Below are positions 43,611 through 55,650 of a DNA stretch of 64,000 nucleotides, piece after piece. The stretch lies in NCBI RefSeq assembly GCF_034190915.1, contig NW_026947486.1:18936001-19000000 (forward strand), read 5' to 3'. The notes beneath the pieces are model-generated. The model was not told where the DNA came from. It did not search any database and saw nothing but the letters and a program-made list of their open reading frames with translations. The translations under genes and the position numbers were made by a program. Positions within the stretch are counted from its first letter, which is position 1. Every line of letters starts with the position of its first letter. The DNA is from Cavia porcellus (lineage: Eukaryota > Chordata > Mammalia > Rodentia > Caviidae).

Positions 43611-45976
43611 TGCTTCCGGGAGAACATGGCAGATAGATAACAGCAGCTACGGAGGCTCTCTGAGACATGCAGCTTAGAATCCAGGAATGGTGTGGTGTGA
43701 GGAGTCCTAAGCAAGGGGAGATATACCCTGCCAACCCAGGAATAAACTAAGCTGAGAGAAACCAACTGAAAATGCAACCGGTGCTATAACTGAAACAGAT
43801 AAAATCTCAGCGCACAAACTGTGCCTCTGGAAACCGTGATTTGAATTTCCTGCTGCCGCTACTGTGTCTGAATTGGCACAGCATGGAGAGAGACGCACGA
43901 AAGCTCTGAGAGTGGGAATTGGCCAACGGAGTTGAGAGCGGGACTGGTGGGGAGCCCTGCATTGACCTGCGGTGAGTGAGAGGAATGGGGACCCCTCCAT
44001 AGACTAGCAGGCTCCAACAGAGGACATTCTGAGACCAGGCAGACTAGCCGGAACAGGACACTGTGGTGACTTTAGTCACATATTCCCCTCTCAAGCGGGA
44101 GTGGTGGGAGTGCTTGGCCTGGATGATGCTGTGGACTAAGACCCAGTAGGCTAGCCCAAACCGGGTCCCAGTGCCTGGCAGTGCACCCGAGCAGTGAAAC
44201 CTTCAGTAGGATGACCTAGAGGGATAGGTGCAGCAGAGGCTGCCCAGGTCTGTGTCTCCCTAGTACACTGCAGTGGGTGGGAACTCCTAGCCAGCAGATT
44301 CAAACAAACTATAACCAACAAAGAAAGAAACTGAGCCTCCTATATACGCTTGTATGGAAGGAACAGAAAGTATGAGAAAAGGGAGCAACAAGAAAGGGTC
44401 CTCAGTCCCCAATACTGAGAACACTGATCCAGGAAAGGTAAATGCAAAGGAGAATGAGGACAGAAAACATGCAATATCAGACACGGCACCAATAGACATA
44501 AAGCGATATCTCCGGAGCCTCATAGACGAGTTCAAAAGTGAAGTATTTGATGAAGTAAGGCGATATAAGTAGAATAGTTAGAAAAATGCTAAGCACCACC
44601 CAAGAAAAAACAGATGGTGGAATGGAAGAACAGAAAAAAAGGGGAGAATTGCTTGATGGAGAAAATGGAGAAAACAGAATATGTGAAGCAGGTTCAAAGA
44701 GATTACCAGGAAACTAAAAACTCTATTGAAAACTGGCATAACAGCTTGAAAGAAACTAAGGATAGATTATCTGAACTGGAGGACAGATTTGTAAAGTGGC
44801 AGCATGAAAGGAAAAACTTCTTAAAAATAACAAGGAAAATAGCAGTAACAACACAAAGGCTAGAAGATAATAAGAGGATCTATAACTTAAGAATTAAGAA
44901 CATAACAGAAGAAGTAGGGATACAAACAAATAAACTACAAAGGCTATTCACAGAAATAATCCAGGAGAATTTCCTAATTTAGAAAAAGGTAAACATACTC
45001 AGATGTATGAGGCATACAGGATCCCAGCCACCTACAACCAAAACAGACCTACACCCAGGCATAGTCAAAATTCCAGAAATCCAATATAAAAACAGAATAT
45101 TAAAAGCCATCAGAGACAAGAAACAGATCACTTACAAGGGAACACCCATCAGAATTACAGCAGACTTCTCGACACAAACCATCAAATCACGAAGAGTATG
45201 GGGGGAAATAATTCAAGCTTTGAAAGATAATAACCTCCAGCCAATATTGATATATCCTGTACAACTGTCCCTAGAAATTGATGGAAAAACAAGGTGCTTT
45301 CAGGATAAAGAGGAACTAGGGGAATTTGCAACCACCAATTCAACTTTACAGAGATTACTGCAGGATATTCTAAAAAAGAAAAATACCAAGATTCCAGAAA
45401 CAGTGGCAGAGAGGCCACAATGAATGGAGCAGAAAGCAAAATGAAGACGAGACAATATAAAAACACAGCAGATGAAAAAGATATGGTATTTTTATACAGT
45501 GGAATATTGCTCTGGCATAAAAATGGATGATCTTGAGGCTTTGATAGGTAAATGGAGACAACTCATAGGTGAAATAAATGAGACTCATATTTGTAAATAT
45601 CACATTGTCTTTCTAGTGCAAAAAATAATAAAAACTGAAAGAGTAATAGGATCCAAAATGTATAATAGATACTGTAGAAGTCAAAGGAAAGGAAAGCACT
45701 CTAAAGGACATAACTGTATGTGTAAGTCTCTAAGGCAGATGACCATATTACTAAGTTTTCCTTGGATCATTGAACAGAATGGCTTGCACTGTCAATGTCT
45801 GAATGTCTAGCCACTTTGATTTGATTTTCTAACTTGAACAACTATCTCTAAGAGGACAATACGTAATTTATCAACTAGTGATTTATGCTAATATTTTTTA
45901 AAAATTCTGTATTATTTCTATCCTTTTTTCTGTTTTGGTTTTTTTCTTTTTTCTTTAAATAAAAAAAGAAAAGAAA
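43611..45976 (+). mobile_element. HAL1-B: ORF1-only L1 derivative
   Basis: Begins like HAL1-A ('gggagaacatggcaga'). The 5' UTR is 43611-44353, ORF1 44354-45423. About 50 bp after the ORF1 stop it jumps to the last codons of an L1 ORF2 ('gatatggtatttttatacag', compare about 12550) and then an L1 3' UTR ending near 45976. The endonuclease and RT regions are absent. The joint differs from that in HAL1-A. No clear target-site duplication is visible. Confidence 0.8.
44354..45423 (+). pseudogene. HAL1-B ORF1 (nearly open)
   Basis: Starts MEGTESMRKGSNKKGSSVPN at 44354 (inner Met at 44372 matches the HAL1-A start). Open pieces are 44354-44572, 44614-44982 and 45007-45423, separated by small frameshifts near 44570 and 44985. 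They cover the coiled coil, RRM (NKRIYNLRIKNITEEVG) and C-terminal domain (RITADFSTQTIKSRRVWGE), ending at the same ERPQ-stop as HAL1-A. Length and order match a complete ORF1. Confidence 0.88.
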
Positions 45977-46292
45977 CAGTGAGAAAGTGCTCAAAAGGAA
46001 AGAACAACTTGTAGGTATACACGTATAACTATATGCGTGCTTAAGTGTGCAAAATAGACAACCATGCTACTGAGTTTCTTAAAGTTCATCAAACAGAATG
46101 GTTTCTTCTGTCACTGTTTGATTGTTCATTTTTTATGTTTTGATTTTGTAACTTGAACAACTACTAAGATAACAATATGTGATATATCAGCTAGTGATGA
46201 TTTCTTAATGCTTTTATTTTTGAAATTCTGTATCATTTCTACCTTTTTGTTTTGCTTTTTTAATTTTTTAAACAAAAAAAGAAAAGAAAAAA
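45977..46292 (+). other. L1 3' UTR piece, probably the tail of L1-F
   Basis: A second L1 3' end directly after that of HAL1-B, itself ending in an A-rich tail at the right-hand L1-F duplication. The simplest reading is that it is L1-F's own 3' end. Confidence 0.7.
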
Positions 46293-47900
46293 GAAAAGTT
46301 GGTTCTTTGAAAGAATAAATAAAATTGATAAACCCTTAGCCAACTTTATCAAAAAAAGAAAATCTCATATTCATGTAATAAGGAATGAAAAGGGCAAAAT
46401 CACTACTGATCCTGTGGACATTTAGAAGATCATCAGTACCTACTTAGTAAACCTTTATGCTCATAAGATCAAAAATACAGAACAAATGGACAGATTCCTA
46501 CATACATATGAACTACCAAGATATGGATGATATATAAATTCTGTATAATCCAGGATCAGTTAATAAAATTGAAAACATGATTAAAAACTTACCAACAAAA
46601 GAAGTCCAGTCCAGATGAATTCACAGCTAAATCCTATAAAAAATTTAGAAATGATTTAATACCAGTACTCCTCATATTCTTTAGTGAAATTGAACAGGAA
46701 TCAATTCTCCCTAATTCATTCTAGGAGGCAAATATTACCCTCATACCTAAATCATAGAAAGACCCAACCAGAAAATAAAGGTACAGGCCAATCTCTATAA
46801 TTAACATAGATGCAAAAATCCTCAATAAAATGCTAGCAAACAGAATGCAGCAAACCATCAAGAAGATTATACACCATAACCAACTGGGATTCATCCCAGG
46901 AGTGCAGGGAAGGCTCAACATATGCAAATCAATAAATGTAATACACCATGTTAACAGAGCAAAAGACAAAAATCACATGATCGTCTCAATAAATGTAGAA
47001 AATGCTTTTGATAAAGTCCAACACTCATTCATGGTACAAACCCTACAGAAAATCAGAATAGATGGTCTTTACCTCAATTTGATAAATGCCATGAACCAAT
47101 CAAGAGCCAACATCATACTAAATGGACATAAACTGAAAGCTTTTGCTCTAAAATCAGGAACAAGACAAGGTTGTCCACTGTCACTACCCCTATTCAATGT
47201 AATTCTGGAAGCAATAGAGCAACAAGAGACACAAAAGGAATAAATATAGGAAAGGGAAATTTAAATTATCCATTATTCATAGATGACATGATACTGTACA
47301 TAGAAAACCCCAAAAACTCCACCAACAGATGTCTAGACCCAATAAGCAAATTCAGAAGCATAGTGGGTACAAAGTTAATACTCAAATTCAATAATATTCC
47401 TATATACAAACAAAAAACTCACAAAAAGAAATTAGGGAAACCACACCTTTCATGATAGCATTTTAAAAAACAAAATACTTAGAAATCAATCTAACAAAGG
47501 AAGTAAAAGATTTATACATTGAAAATTACAGTACTCTGAAAAAAGAAATTGAAGAGGATGTCAGAAAGTAGAAAGATCTCCCTTGCTCTTGAATAGGAAG
47601 AATCAACATTGTGGAAATGTCCATGCCCATAAAACTGTTATACAGATTTAATGCAAAATACCATTTGCATATCTCACCATTGCATATCTCCTAAAATTCA
47701 TTTGGAACCATAAGAGTCCTAGAATAGCAAAGGCAATCCTGGGCAACAGAGGCAAGGCAGAAGGCATCACAATCCCTGATTTGAAATTATACCAGAGAGC
47801 TGCTATAAGATCAGTATAGTACTGACAAAAAACAACAGACCTGAGGATCAGTGGAACCAAACAGAAGATCAGACACAACTACAAAGACACTCTCTACTTT
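46293..47900 (+). pseudogene. L1-E ORF2, RT part (broken)
   Basis: L1-E resumes with AAAGTTGGTTCTTTGAAAGA. RT blocks: [40 protein letters not shown], and the active site reads [12 protein letters not shown], keeping both Asp. Frame changes are common. Composite G interrupts it near 47900. Confidence 0.88.
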
Positions 47901-47910
47901 GCTTTTTTTT

Positions 47911-48289
47911 CAATCAAATGAATTATAAAATTATTTGTGAAAATAAAACAATCCATGAATTTCTATGTAATTTTGGGATTCACTTTGACCAGACATTGTC
48001 TTGGGTGACAAGGACTTCAGTGCTGCAGGCATCTCATAGTGGGCTTATTGTTACTGCCTCAGAGAGTTCTCTTCTGTCTCACAAAGAGTAGCTTAGCCTG
48101 CCACTGGGTCCCATATTTTTAATCACAAAATTATAATTGACTTTTTTCATATTCATTACTTGATTTTAAAGTTTAAATGCATTACAATATAAAACTATTC
48201 ACAAAAATAATTTACTTTCTTGTCTAGAGGATGGAAATTTCACAGGAGCTGGTATGTATCCTATGCAGTTTATGGCTGTATCTTTTTAA
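47911..48289 (-). other. Unique segment downstream of the L1 3' UTR in element G (candidate 3' transduction)
   Basis: Lies between an L1 3' UTR end (A/T-rich, about 48290) and a terminal A-tail. It is not repeated elsewhere in the window and has no reading frame. Read-through transcription past a weak L1 poly(A) site would give this order. Confidence 0.45.
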
Positions 48290-48721
48290 AATTTTTAAAT
48301 TATTTTTAAGATAGTGAAATACAACAGAACAAGACAGAACAAAGCCAATTGAGACAGTTCAGTGAAATTGGTACAGATCACAACAGGTTATCAGGATAAC
48401 TGTAATAGGTACCATAGTATATTTTGTTATCTTCACAATAGTTGTTCTTTCAATCAGGTATAGCAAAATCAAACCAAATACAGAACATTATAGAACTTAT
48501 CAAAACAGAATATTGAATAAAGCAATACAGTTAATCAGAACGAAGCAAAACAGTGATAACATTATTTGCCTTCAAAGAGATGGTAGAAGGAAATCCCCCC
48601 TATTTGCTATATTGCATACAGTCAACCTCCCAAGAGATGCTCAGACCTCTGGCTCCCATTTGCTAATGAGGAGGTGGGGATGGGATGTTTGATTTTTAGA
48701 CTGCGTACCGGTAGGCTCATG

Positions 48722-49033
48722 GCTGCTTACCAGGCAGGCGAGAGGGTTGCTTTGTTTCCCATTGCCCTACGTTCCAACATGGCATAGATCTTGGGAGACT
48801 TTGGCTGGTTCTTTTCCTGGGGCAGGCGCTGCTTGCCTGAGCCACGGCTGCTTACCAGGGAGGCCAGCAGGTTGTTTGATTTCCCAGTGCCCTAAATTTT
48901 AACATGGCACAGATCTCTGGAGATGCTGGCTAGTTCCTTCCCTGGAGCAGCTGCTGCTTGTCTGAGCCTTGGCTGCTTACCAGAGAGGCGAGCAGGTTGC
49001 TTTGTTTCCTAGTGCCCTAAGTTCCAACATAGC
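48722..49033 (-). repeat. About 125-bp tandem monomers of element G
   Basis: 'gctgcttacc' recurs at 48722, 48847 and 48972, spacing 125 each. Units share 'ttccaacatggca' and 'agcaggttgctttgtttcc'. Probably a LINE 5' UTR promoter array by analogy with L1-D and L1-E. Confidence 0.85.
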
Positions 49034-50408
49034 CTCCACCTTACCTTTGACAAATGGGCTAAACATGTTCACTGGAAGAATGGCAGCCTCTTTAATATGT
49101 AGTGTTAGAAAAACTGGCTTTCTACATGCCAAAGGCTGAAACAAGACCTATGCCTATCACCATGAACTAAACTAAAGTCAAAATGGATTAAAGATCTAAA
49201 CATAAAGACAGAAACACTAAACCTAGTGGAAGAGAAAGTAAGTAGAAATCTCAAGGCTAAAGGGGTAGGCCAAGATTTCATGAAAAAAATCAAAGTCCTC
49301 TGAAAGTACTTCAAAGAATCAACAATGGGGATCTCCTCTTATTAAAATTTTTTGCACATTGAAAGAAATCAATAGCAGAGCCAAAAGGAAACTCACAGAT
49401 TGGGAAGACTTTTTACCAACTGTCCCTCACACAAGGGATTTTTATCTAGAACATATAAAGAATTGAAAAAAATCAGGAACTCCAAATTTAAAGACCCCAT
49501 TCATAAATGGGCATCTGAGATAAATACACACTTCTCAGATGAAGAAATACAAACAGCAAATAAATATATGAAAAAGTGTTCCACATCCTTGGTCATTCAA
49601 GAAATGCAAATTAAAGCAACACTGAGATTCCCTCTCCAGAAAAATGGCTAACATCAAGAAATTAACCAACAACAAATGCTGGCAGGGCTGTGGGGGATAA
49701 GGAACCCTTCTCTATTGTTGGTGGAATATAGACTGATACAACCACTGTGGAAATCAATATAGAAATTCCTCAAAAAACTGGGATTAGAGATTCCACTCAA
49801 CCCAGCTATTCTCCTTCTGTGTCAATGGTCCCAGAAGAATTGGAAACATTATGTCACAGCAATATATATGTACCCATATTTATAACAGCATCATTTCTAA
49901 TAGCTAAATCTTAGAAATAACCCAAATGTTCATCAACCGAGGAATTAATAAAAAAAGATGCGGTGGGTTTTTTTAATAGAATACTACTCAGCCATAACTA
50001 ATGATAAACTTGAGGCTTTTGTAGGTAAATGAATGCAACTAGAAACCATACTCATAAGTGAAATAAATTAGACTTACATGTGTAAACACTGTATTGTCTC
50101 ACTAGTATAAAAACTGAAAGAGCAAATAAGATCCAGATGTTAACAATAGACACAGTAAAAGGGAAAGAAATTTCTCAAAGGGAAATTACATTGTTTGATA
50201 AGTCTTACATGCCTGTATCTGATAGCCTGAGCAATTACTTTGAGGGTAACAATAGACAATATAACAACCACTGTTAAATTCCTATCATCTTATTTTGAAA
50301 GCCCATATTTCCATTGCTTTCTGTTGTTGTTGTCATTGTCATTTTGCTTTTGTTGTTGTTTTTCAATTGTTTGCTTTTTGTTTTTTCTTTAAAATAAAAA
50401 AATCAAAC
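49034..50408 (+). pseudogene. L1-E ORF2 C-terminus and 3' UTR
   Basis: Resumes after G with the block equivalent to ARKTGFLHAKG-type sequence near 49110, the open piece 49400-49651 (LFTNCPSHKGFLSRTYKELK), then the C-terminal region and a 3' UTR from about 50080 ending in 'ctttaaaataaaaaaatcaa'. Confidence 0.85.
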
Positions 50409-50620
50409 AAAAAGTGATATCCTATCATTTGCAGCAAAATGGATACAATTGGAGAACATCGTGTGACATACAGTGAGTCAGACCCAGAAAGAAATTCCAT
50501 ATGCTCTCTCTCATATGAAGATATTGTAAAAATGTTGCTCAGCATGTAAATTAGTGATGACTAGAGACTTGAAAGGGGATAACAAGAGAGGATAGTGGAA
50601 AGTTAGATTATGAGTACTCA
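50409..50620 (+). mobile_element. Old L1M ORF2 end (right part)
   Basis: Continuation of 36955-37037: 'cagcaaaatggatacaattg', 'tgagtcagacccagaaagaa', 'ctctctctcatatgaagata'. Confidence 0.7.
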
Positions 50621-51287
<667 letters not shown>

Positions 51288-51457
51288 TGACTGATTAGTT
51301 TAGGGCACCAGGAAGAATATGTATGTTCTGACCTCCTCAATGAAAGGTTTAAATAGGCCTTCCTCATGCAGCTCACAAAGATGCACCTTCCTCCTCCATC
51401 AGAGGCCCTAAAGTTCAGACATCTTGGCCAACATGCTATGCCATTTTCCTTTCACAG

Positions 51458-51553
51458 GCCTCTGCATGGTCAAACCAGAGATGATCTTCAAGTTGGAGCG
51501 AGGAGAAGAGCTGTGGATATTAGAAGAGGAATCCTCAGGCCATGGTTATGCTG
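51458..51553 (+). CDS. KRAB zinc-finger gene, KRAB-B exon
   Basis: 96 bp, the usual KRAB-B size, with acceptor tttcctttcacag and donor GTAAGT. It reads on from the A exon in phase 1: GLCMVKPEMIFKLERGEELW then ILEEESSGHGYA. The KPEMIFKLERGEELW block is typical of KRAB-B, which strengthens TRIM28 binding. Intron lengths are 271 bp before and 846 bp after. Confidence 0.93.
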
Positions 51554-51839
51554 GTAAGTGAGCAAGAATGACACGTGAATCACAGGGAAAATAAGATCCC
51601 AGGTATTCAGGTCAAAAGTTAGCCTCATATTTTCCAAGAATCTCTTTTTAGAGGCCTAAGCTCTTTGCAAATAAGGACAGAAAGTCTACATATTTCAGAC
51701 CCTAAATTGCAAATCCCAGTATTATACATCAGTACTGTTTTATTGTGTTTTTAGTAAAGTTAGTCACTACTCTTTCTGATCTCTGCCTCTTCCTAGACAT
51801 TTATTTTTCCTCTTCTCTATTGCCTTGGGGGCCTTCTTA

Positions 51840-52200
51840 TATCAGGTATTCATTCATACATACATTTATTTAACCATTCACTAAACCTTAAGTGAGTACC
51901 AAGTACATGCTCATCACATTTTAGGTGTGGAGAACAGCAGTGAAAAAAAAATTTCTTTTCTTGGAGCTTATAAGCTAGTGAGGGAAAGCAACCAGAAACA
52001 AATACATAATATGTTTGGTGGTAAAAAGAAAGTTAATGCAAGGTAAGAAAGCTAGCCACTATTGTGTACATTTAGGGAACATGATCAAGGAAGGCTTTGT
52101 GGTGAGGTTAACATTAGTGTACAAACATCAGTGAACAAGATAGAGTCATGTAGGCTTTAAGTATTCTGTGCATTTAATTGTGAGTGTCAAGCCTAGACAG
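51840..52200 (+). repeat. Ancient mammalian repeat in the ZNF intron
   Basis: Contains the pattern 'ttcattcatacatacattta', 'aaccttaagtgagtaccaag', 'gagaacagcagtgaa' and 'ggaaggctttgtggtgaggt', which recalls an old LINE2-type 3' end. Family assignment is tentative. Confidence 0.5.
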
Positions 52201-52399
52201 AGTGACATATCCTAGGATTAGCAAAGAGACCAGGCTAAGAGAGGGAGAGACTGTTAAAAAGTGGCATCAGTGAGTTAGCAGAGGGCCAAATGATACCTAG
52301 CTCTAATAGCTAAGTTAAGGAGCTTAATTTTATAATGTGATTGGCTCTTTGTGGGGGGGATTATGTCAAAGAGTGACATGCTCTGATTTGTTTTTAAAG

Positions 52400-53613
52400 A
52401 ATCCCTCTCAGTGCTGTGTGGCAACACTTCAGTTGGGGACAATGCCTTCAATATTCTTCGGCATCAGAAGATTCAAACTTTGAATGAAAATGTTGACTAT
52501 AACAGATGTGACAAAGGTTTCCATGAGGAAACAGCCTTTGTCAGATGTAAAAGGACACATGCAGGAAATAAAAACTTTGAATGTCATGAATGTGGGAAAG
52601 CATATTGCAGGAAATCAAACCTTGTTGAACATCTGAGAATACACACAGGGGAGAGGCCCTATAGATGTGGTGAGTGTGCAAAAACCTTCAGTGCAAAATC
52701 CTACCTCATTGCTCATCAGAAAACCCATACAGGAGAGAAGCCCTTTGAATGTCATGAATGTGGGAAATCTTTTGGCAGGAAGTCACAACTCATTCTGCAT
52801 CAGAGAACACACACAGGAGAGAGACCCTATGAATGTATGGCATGTGGGAAAACCTTTTCTGAGAAGGCAACTCTCACAATTCATCAGAGAACCCACACAG
52901 GGGAGAAACCCTACAAGTGTGGGGAATGTGGAAAAACATTTCGTGTCAAGATATCCCTTACCCAACACCAGAGAACTCACACGGGGGAGAAACCCTATGA
53001 ATGTAGGGACTGTGGGAAAAACTTTCGGGCCAAGAAATCTCTAAATCAACATCAGAGAATTCACACTGGGGAAAAACCCTATGAATGTGGAGAATGTGGG
53101 AAATTCTTCCGAATGAAAATGACTCTTAATAACCATCAGAGAACCCATACAGGTGAAAAACCCTATCAGTGTAATGAATGTGGGAAATCTTTCAGAGTGC
53201 ACTCATCTCTCGGGATCCATCAGAGAATTCACACAGGAGAGAAACCTTATGAATGTAATGAATGTGGTAATGCCTTCTATGTAAAAGCTCGCCTCATTGA
53301 ACACCAGAGGATGCATTCAGGAGAGAAACCATACCAGTGTAGTGAATGTGGGAAAATCTTTAGTATGAAAAAATCCCTTTGTCAGCACCAGAGAACTCAC
53401 ACAGGAGACAAACCTTATGAATGTAGCAAGTGTGGAAATGCCTTCTATGTGAAAGTGCGCCTCATTGAACATCAGCGAATTCACACGGGAGAGAGACCCT
53501 TTGAGTGTCAGGAATGTGGCAAGGCTTTCTGCCGCAAAGCACACCTCACAGAACATCAGAGGACTCATATGGGCCACCCCTGGCCTTGTGCTGTAGAGAA
53601 AGGTCCTCTTTGA
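52400..53613 (+). CDS. KRAB C2H2 zinc-finger protein, zinc-finger exon
   Basis: Acceptor tttgtttttaaag at 52387-52399; the exon completes the split codon from KRAB-B (G+AA) and stays open to TGA 53611-53613. Summed with the two KRAB exons it gives 1437 bp, exactly 479 codons, so the gene model is in frame. After a spacer of about 45 residues comes one degenerate finger ([19 protein letters not shown], missing a Cys and a His). Twelve complete fingers follow, of form C-x2-C-x12-H-x3-H, joined by TGEKP-type linkers (TGERP, SGEKP and TGDKP variants). A short tail ends EKGPL. The product should be a nuclear DNA-binding repressor. Predicted contact residues (-1,2,3,6) run RSNE, ASYA, RSQL, EATI, VISQ, AKSQ, MMTN, VSSI, VARE, MKSQ, VVRE, RAHE. 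I could not match it to a named gene with confidence. Confidence 0.95.
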
Positions 53614-54099
53614 GCCCCTCCACCACATCATATCAAGGCCTTTAGAGCATTTGATCACCAGAGCATAAGAGTAACTCTGTCATGATGTGGCACCTAAATT
53701 GGTGTGAACCAGGTCCTGGTCCCCTTGGAATGCAGCACATTATTGTTTTCATTTGTATTTCCCTATTTAGTGATAAGGTTAAACATGTTACCTGTCCATT
53801 GGCCATTTGGATGTTTTCTCCAGTACAGTGACTCTTCCTGTCTTTTGCCCACTGACTTGTAATGGGCTGTTCATCTTTTGTTTCCTGGTTTAAATGTCAC
53901 TGTTTTAATTTATGAAGTTATAAAACTCTTTTCATTTGTATATGTTTAATATCTTCTTCCAGATTGACTTATTGATTAATTCTGTTAAAAATGTTACATT
54001 TTACTATCATCAGTTTCAAAGTAATGATATTTACCTATACTTCCTTCTGAAGTCAAAGGGGGTTTTTTAACATTTAGAATTTAAATTTATTATGAGACT
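53614..54099 (+). other. Probable 3' UTR of the KRAB-ZNF gene
   Basis: Follows the stop codon without a splice donor that I can support. No strong AATAAA signal is seen before the SINE at 54100, so the transcript end is unknown. Confidence 0.5.
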
Positions 54100-54252
54100 T
54101 TTTTTCTTTGTCCTCAGGACTGAACCCAAGGCCTTGCAGTGAGCTACAACCCAGCACCTCGCTGAGTTGCATGGGCTGGGCTCAAACTTGCAATCCTCGC
54201 ACCTCAGCCTCCCAATGTGCTGGGATTACAGGCATGTGCCACTTCACCTGTG
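54100..54252 (-). repeat. B1-ID dimeric SINE
   Basis: Minus strand: ID ('actgaacccaaggccttgca') then B1 ('gcacctcagcctcccaatgt', 'gctgggattacaggcatgtg'). Confidence 0.88.
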
Positions 54253-54711
54253 AACTTTTTGTAGAGTATGAGGTCTGTAGTATATACTACTATACTGTCT
54301 GATTAGGTTTTTTCACAGCTAATATCACAGTAGTTAAAATTCAGCAGCTGGTGTTTTTCCATGTGATGTTACCTTCCCAAGACCTATATATGTTGATAAA
54401 TGCAGGTCTGGTTTACTCATTACTCTCTCCAATCTCCTAGTGGAATATGTATTGCTTCTATGTTTTATGTCTAAGCCTAGAAATGGGACTGCTGGATCAC
54501 AGGGCCAGTTATTAGGCTTCTGTGCTCCAGCTCCAAAGTCATCCTTCTAGAGTGTGCTTTGTGACTCTACAGACTGCATTCCGTCTTGACAGCTCCTCTC
54601 TGTGAGACTATCCCAATGAGAGATACCAGATCTAAACTTGGGACTGGAGACAGAAGGTACTTTTTGCCTCTTTCCCTGCTTCCTGGAATATGCACCTGCC
54701 ACAGTTTTTTA
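54253..54711. other. No feature recognised
   Basis: AT-rich then mixed sequence; possibly the distal ZNF 3' UTR. No frame or repeat I can support. Confidence 0.4.
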
Positions 54712-54962
54712 TTTATTTAAAGAGAAAAAAAGAAATAAAATTAAAAAACAAAGCAGTAAAAGGGTACAAATAATACAGAATTTCAAGGAAAAAATACAGT
54801 AGGATATCACTAGTTAATAGGTTACATATTGTCATCTTTGAAATAGTTGTCCAAATTATAAAATTAAAGCATGTAAAGTGAACATTCATACAATGAGATT
54901 GCAGGCAGTGCCGATCAATGATCCAACAAAAGTTCAGTAATATGGATTTCCATCCTACACAC
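54712..54962 (-). mobile_element. L1 3' UTR fragment
   Basis: Minus-strand L1 3' end with poly-T/A-rich start ('aaataaaattaaaaaacaaa'), 'cactagttaataggttacat' and 'gattgcaggcagtgccgatc'. Possible duplication near 'cacagtttt' (about 54700) and 'cagcagtttt' (about 54961). Confidence 0.85.
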
Positions 54963-55121
54963 AGCAGTTTTGCCTAGTTGGCAGTTTTCCAGCACTCTCA
55001 AAGATAGCTTGTGGAACCCACCCTTTCTGGGACAAGCATCAGCTGGCTGGTGCTACATATGTAGAGGTATGAGTTCCAGCCACAAGGGTACCCTCCTCCA
55101 CCTTACTCATTTTTTGAAGTA

Positions 55122-55272
55122 CTGGTGATGGGCCCCAGAAATGCTTTACTACTGAGCTACATTCCCAGCTCCTTTTTTAGTTTCCTGGGCTGGACTTGAA
55201 CTTGTGACACTTTTACCTCGACCTATAAATTATAGTTGGACTTATAGTTCTGTGCTACCATGCCTGACACTC
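55122..55272 (-). repeat. B1-ID dimeric SINE
   Basis: Minus strand: ID ('actactgagctacattccca') then a diverged B1 ('gggctggacttgaacttgtg'). Confidence 0.8.
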
Positions 55273-55439
55273 CTAATTTTTAATAATTGCAACTTTATCC
55301 CTTCAATACTACCCTATCATGGCTGCTTTTTCTCATTGCTATTTTCTTGATAACTTAAATGCTCTTTTTGTCTCTTCAGTTATGTAATTAACACTTCATA
55401 ACTAGTGAAAAATTATTTCAAATAATTTTTCTCAGTTAA

Positions 55440-55650
55440 GGAGCCAGGCATGATGGCACTTGCCTGTAATTCCAGCACTCAGGAGACTGAAACAGGAAGA
55501 TCACTGTGAGTTTGAGACCAGCCTAAAGTGCATAATGAGACCGTGTCTAAAAAACACAAAACAAGGTCAGGGATTTATCTCAGTGGTATAAGCACCTGCC
55601 TGGAAAGCACAAGGTCATGAGTTTGATTCCAAGCACAAAAAAATTCTTTC
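55440..55650 (+). repeat. B1-ID dimeric SINE, clear example
   Basis: Plus strand B1 ('gagccaggcatgatggcact', 'gagtttgagaccagcctaaa') joined to ID ('gggatttatctcagtggtat', 'gtttgattccaagcacaaaa'). Shows the order B1 then ID. Confidence 0.9.

Larger units (their letters stand above)
47901..49033 (-). mobile_element. Composite G: ORF-less L1-like element
   Basis: Read on the minus strand, order is: about 125-bp tandem monomers (49033 to about 48700), a short spacer, an L1 3' UTR segment (about 48600-48290), about 390 bp of sequence seen nowhere else in the window, and a short poly-A tail (poly-T at 47903-47910). It carries no ORF1 or ORF2. It lies inside L1-E ORF2 with a possible short duplication, ctctacttt (47892) and ctccacctt (49034). 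Confidence 0.65.

Noticed and set aside
52667..53658. Alternative frames across the zinc-finger exon on both strands
   Set aside because: Shadows of the periodic 84-bp finger repeat; the main frame is open with proper splice phases.
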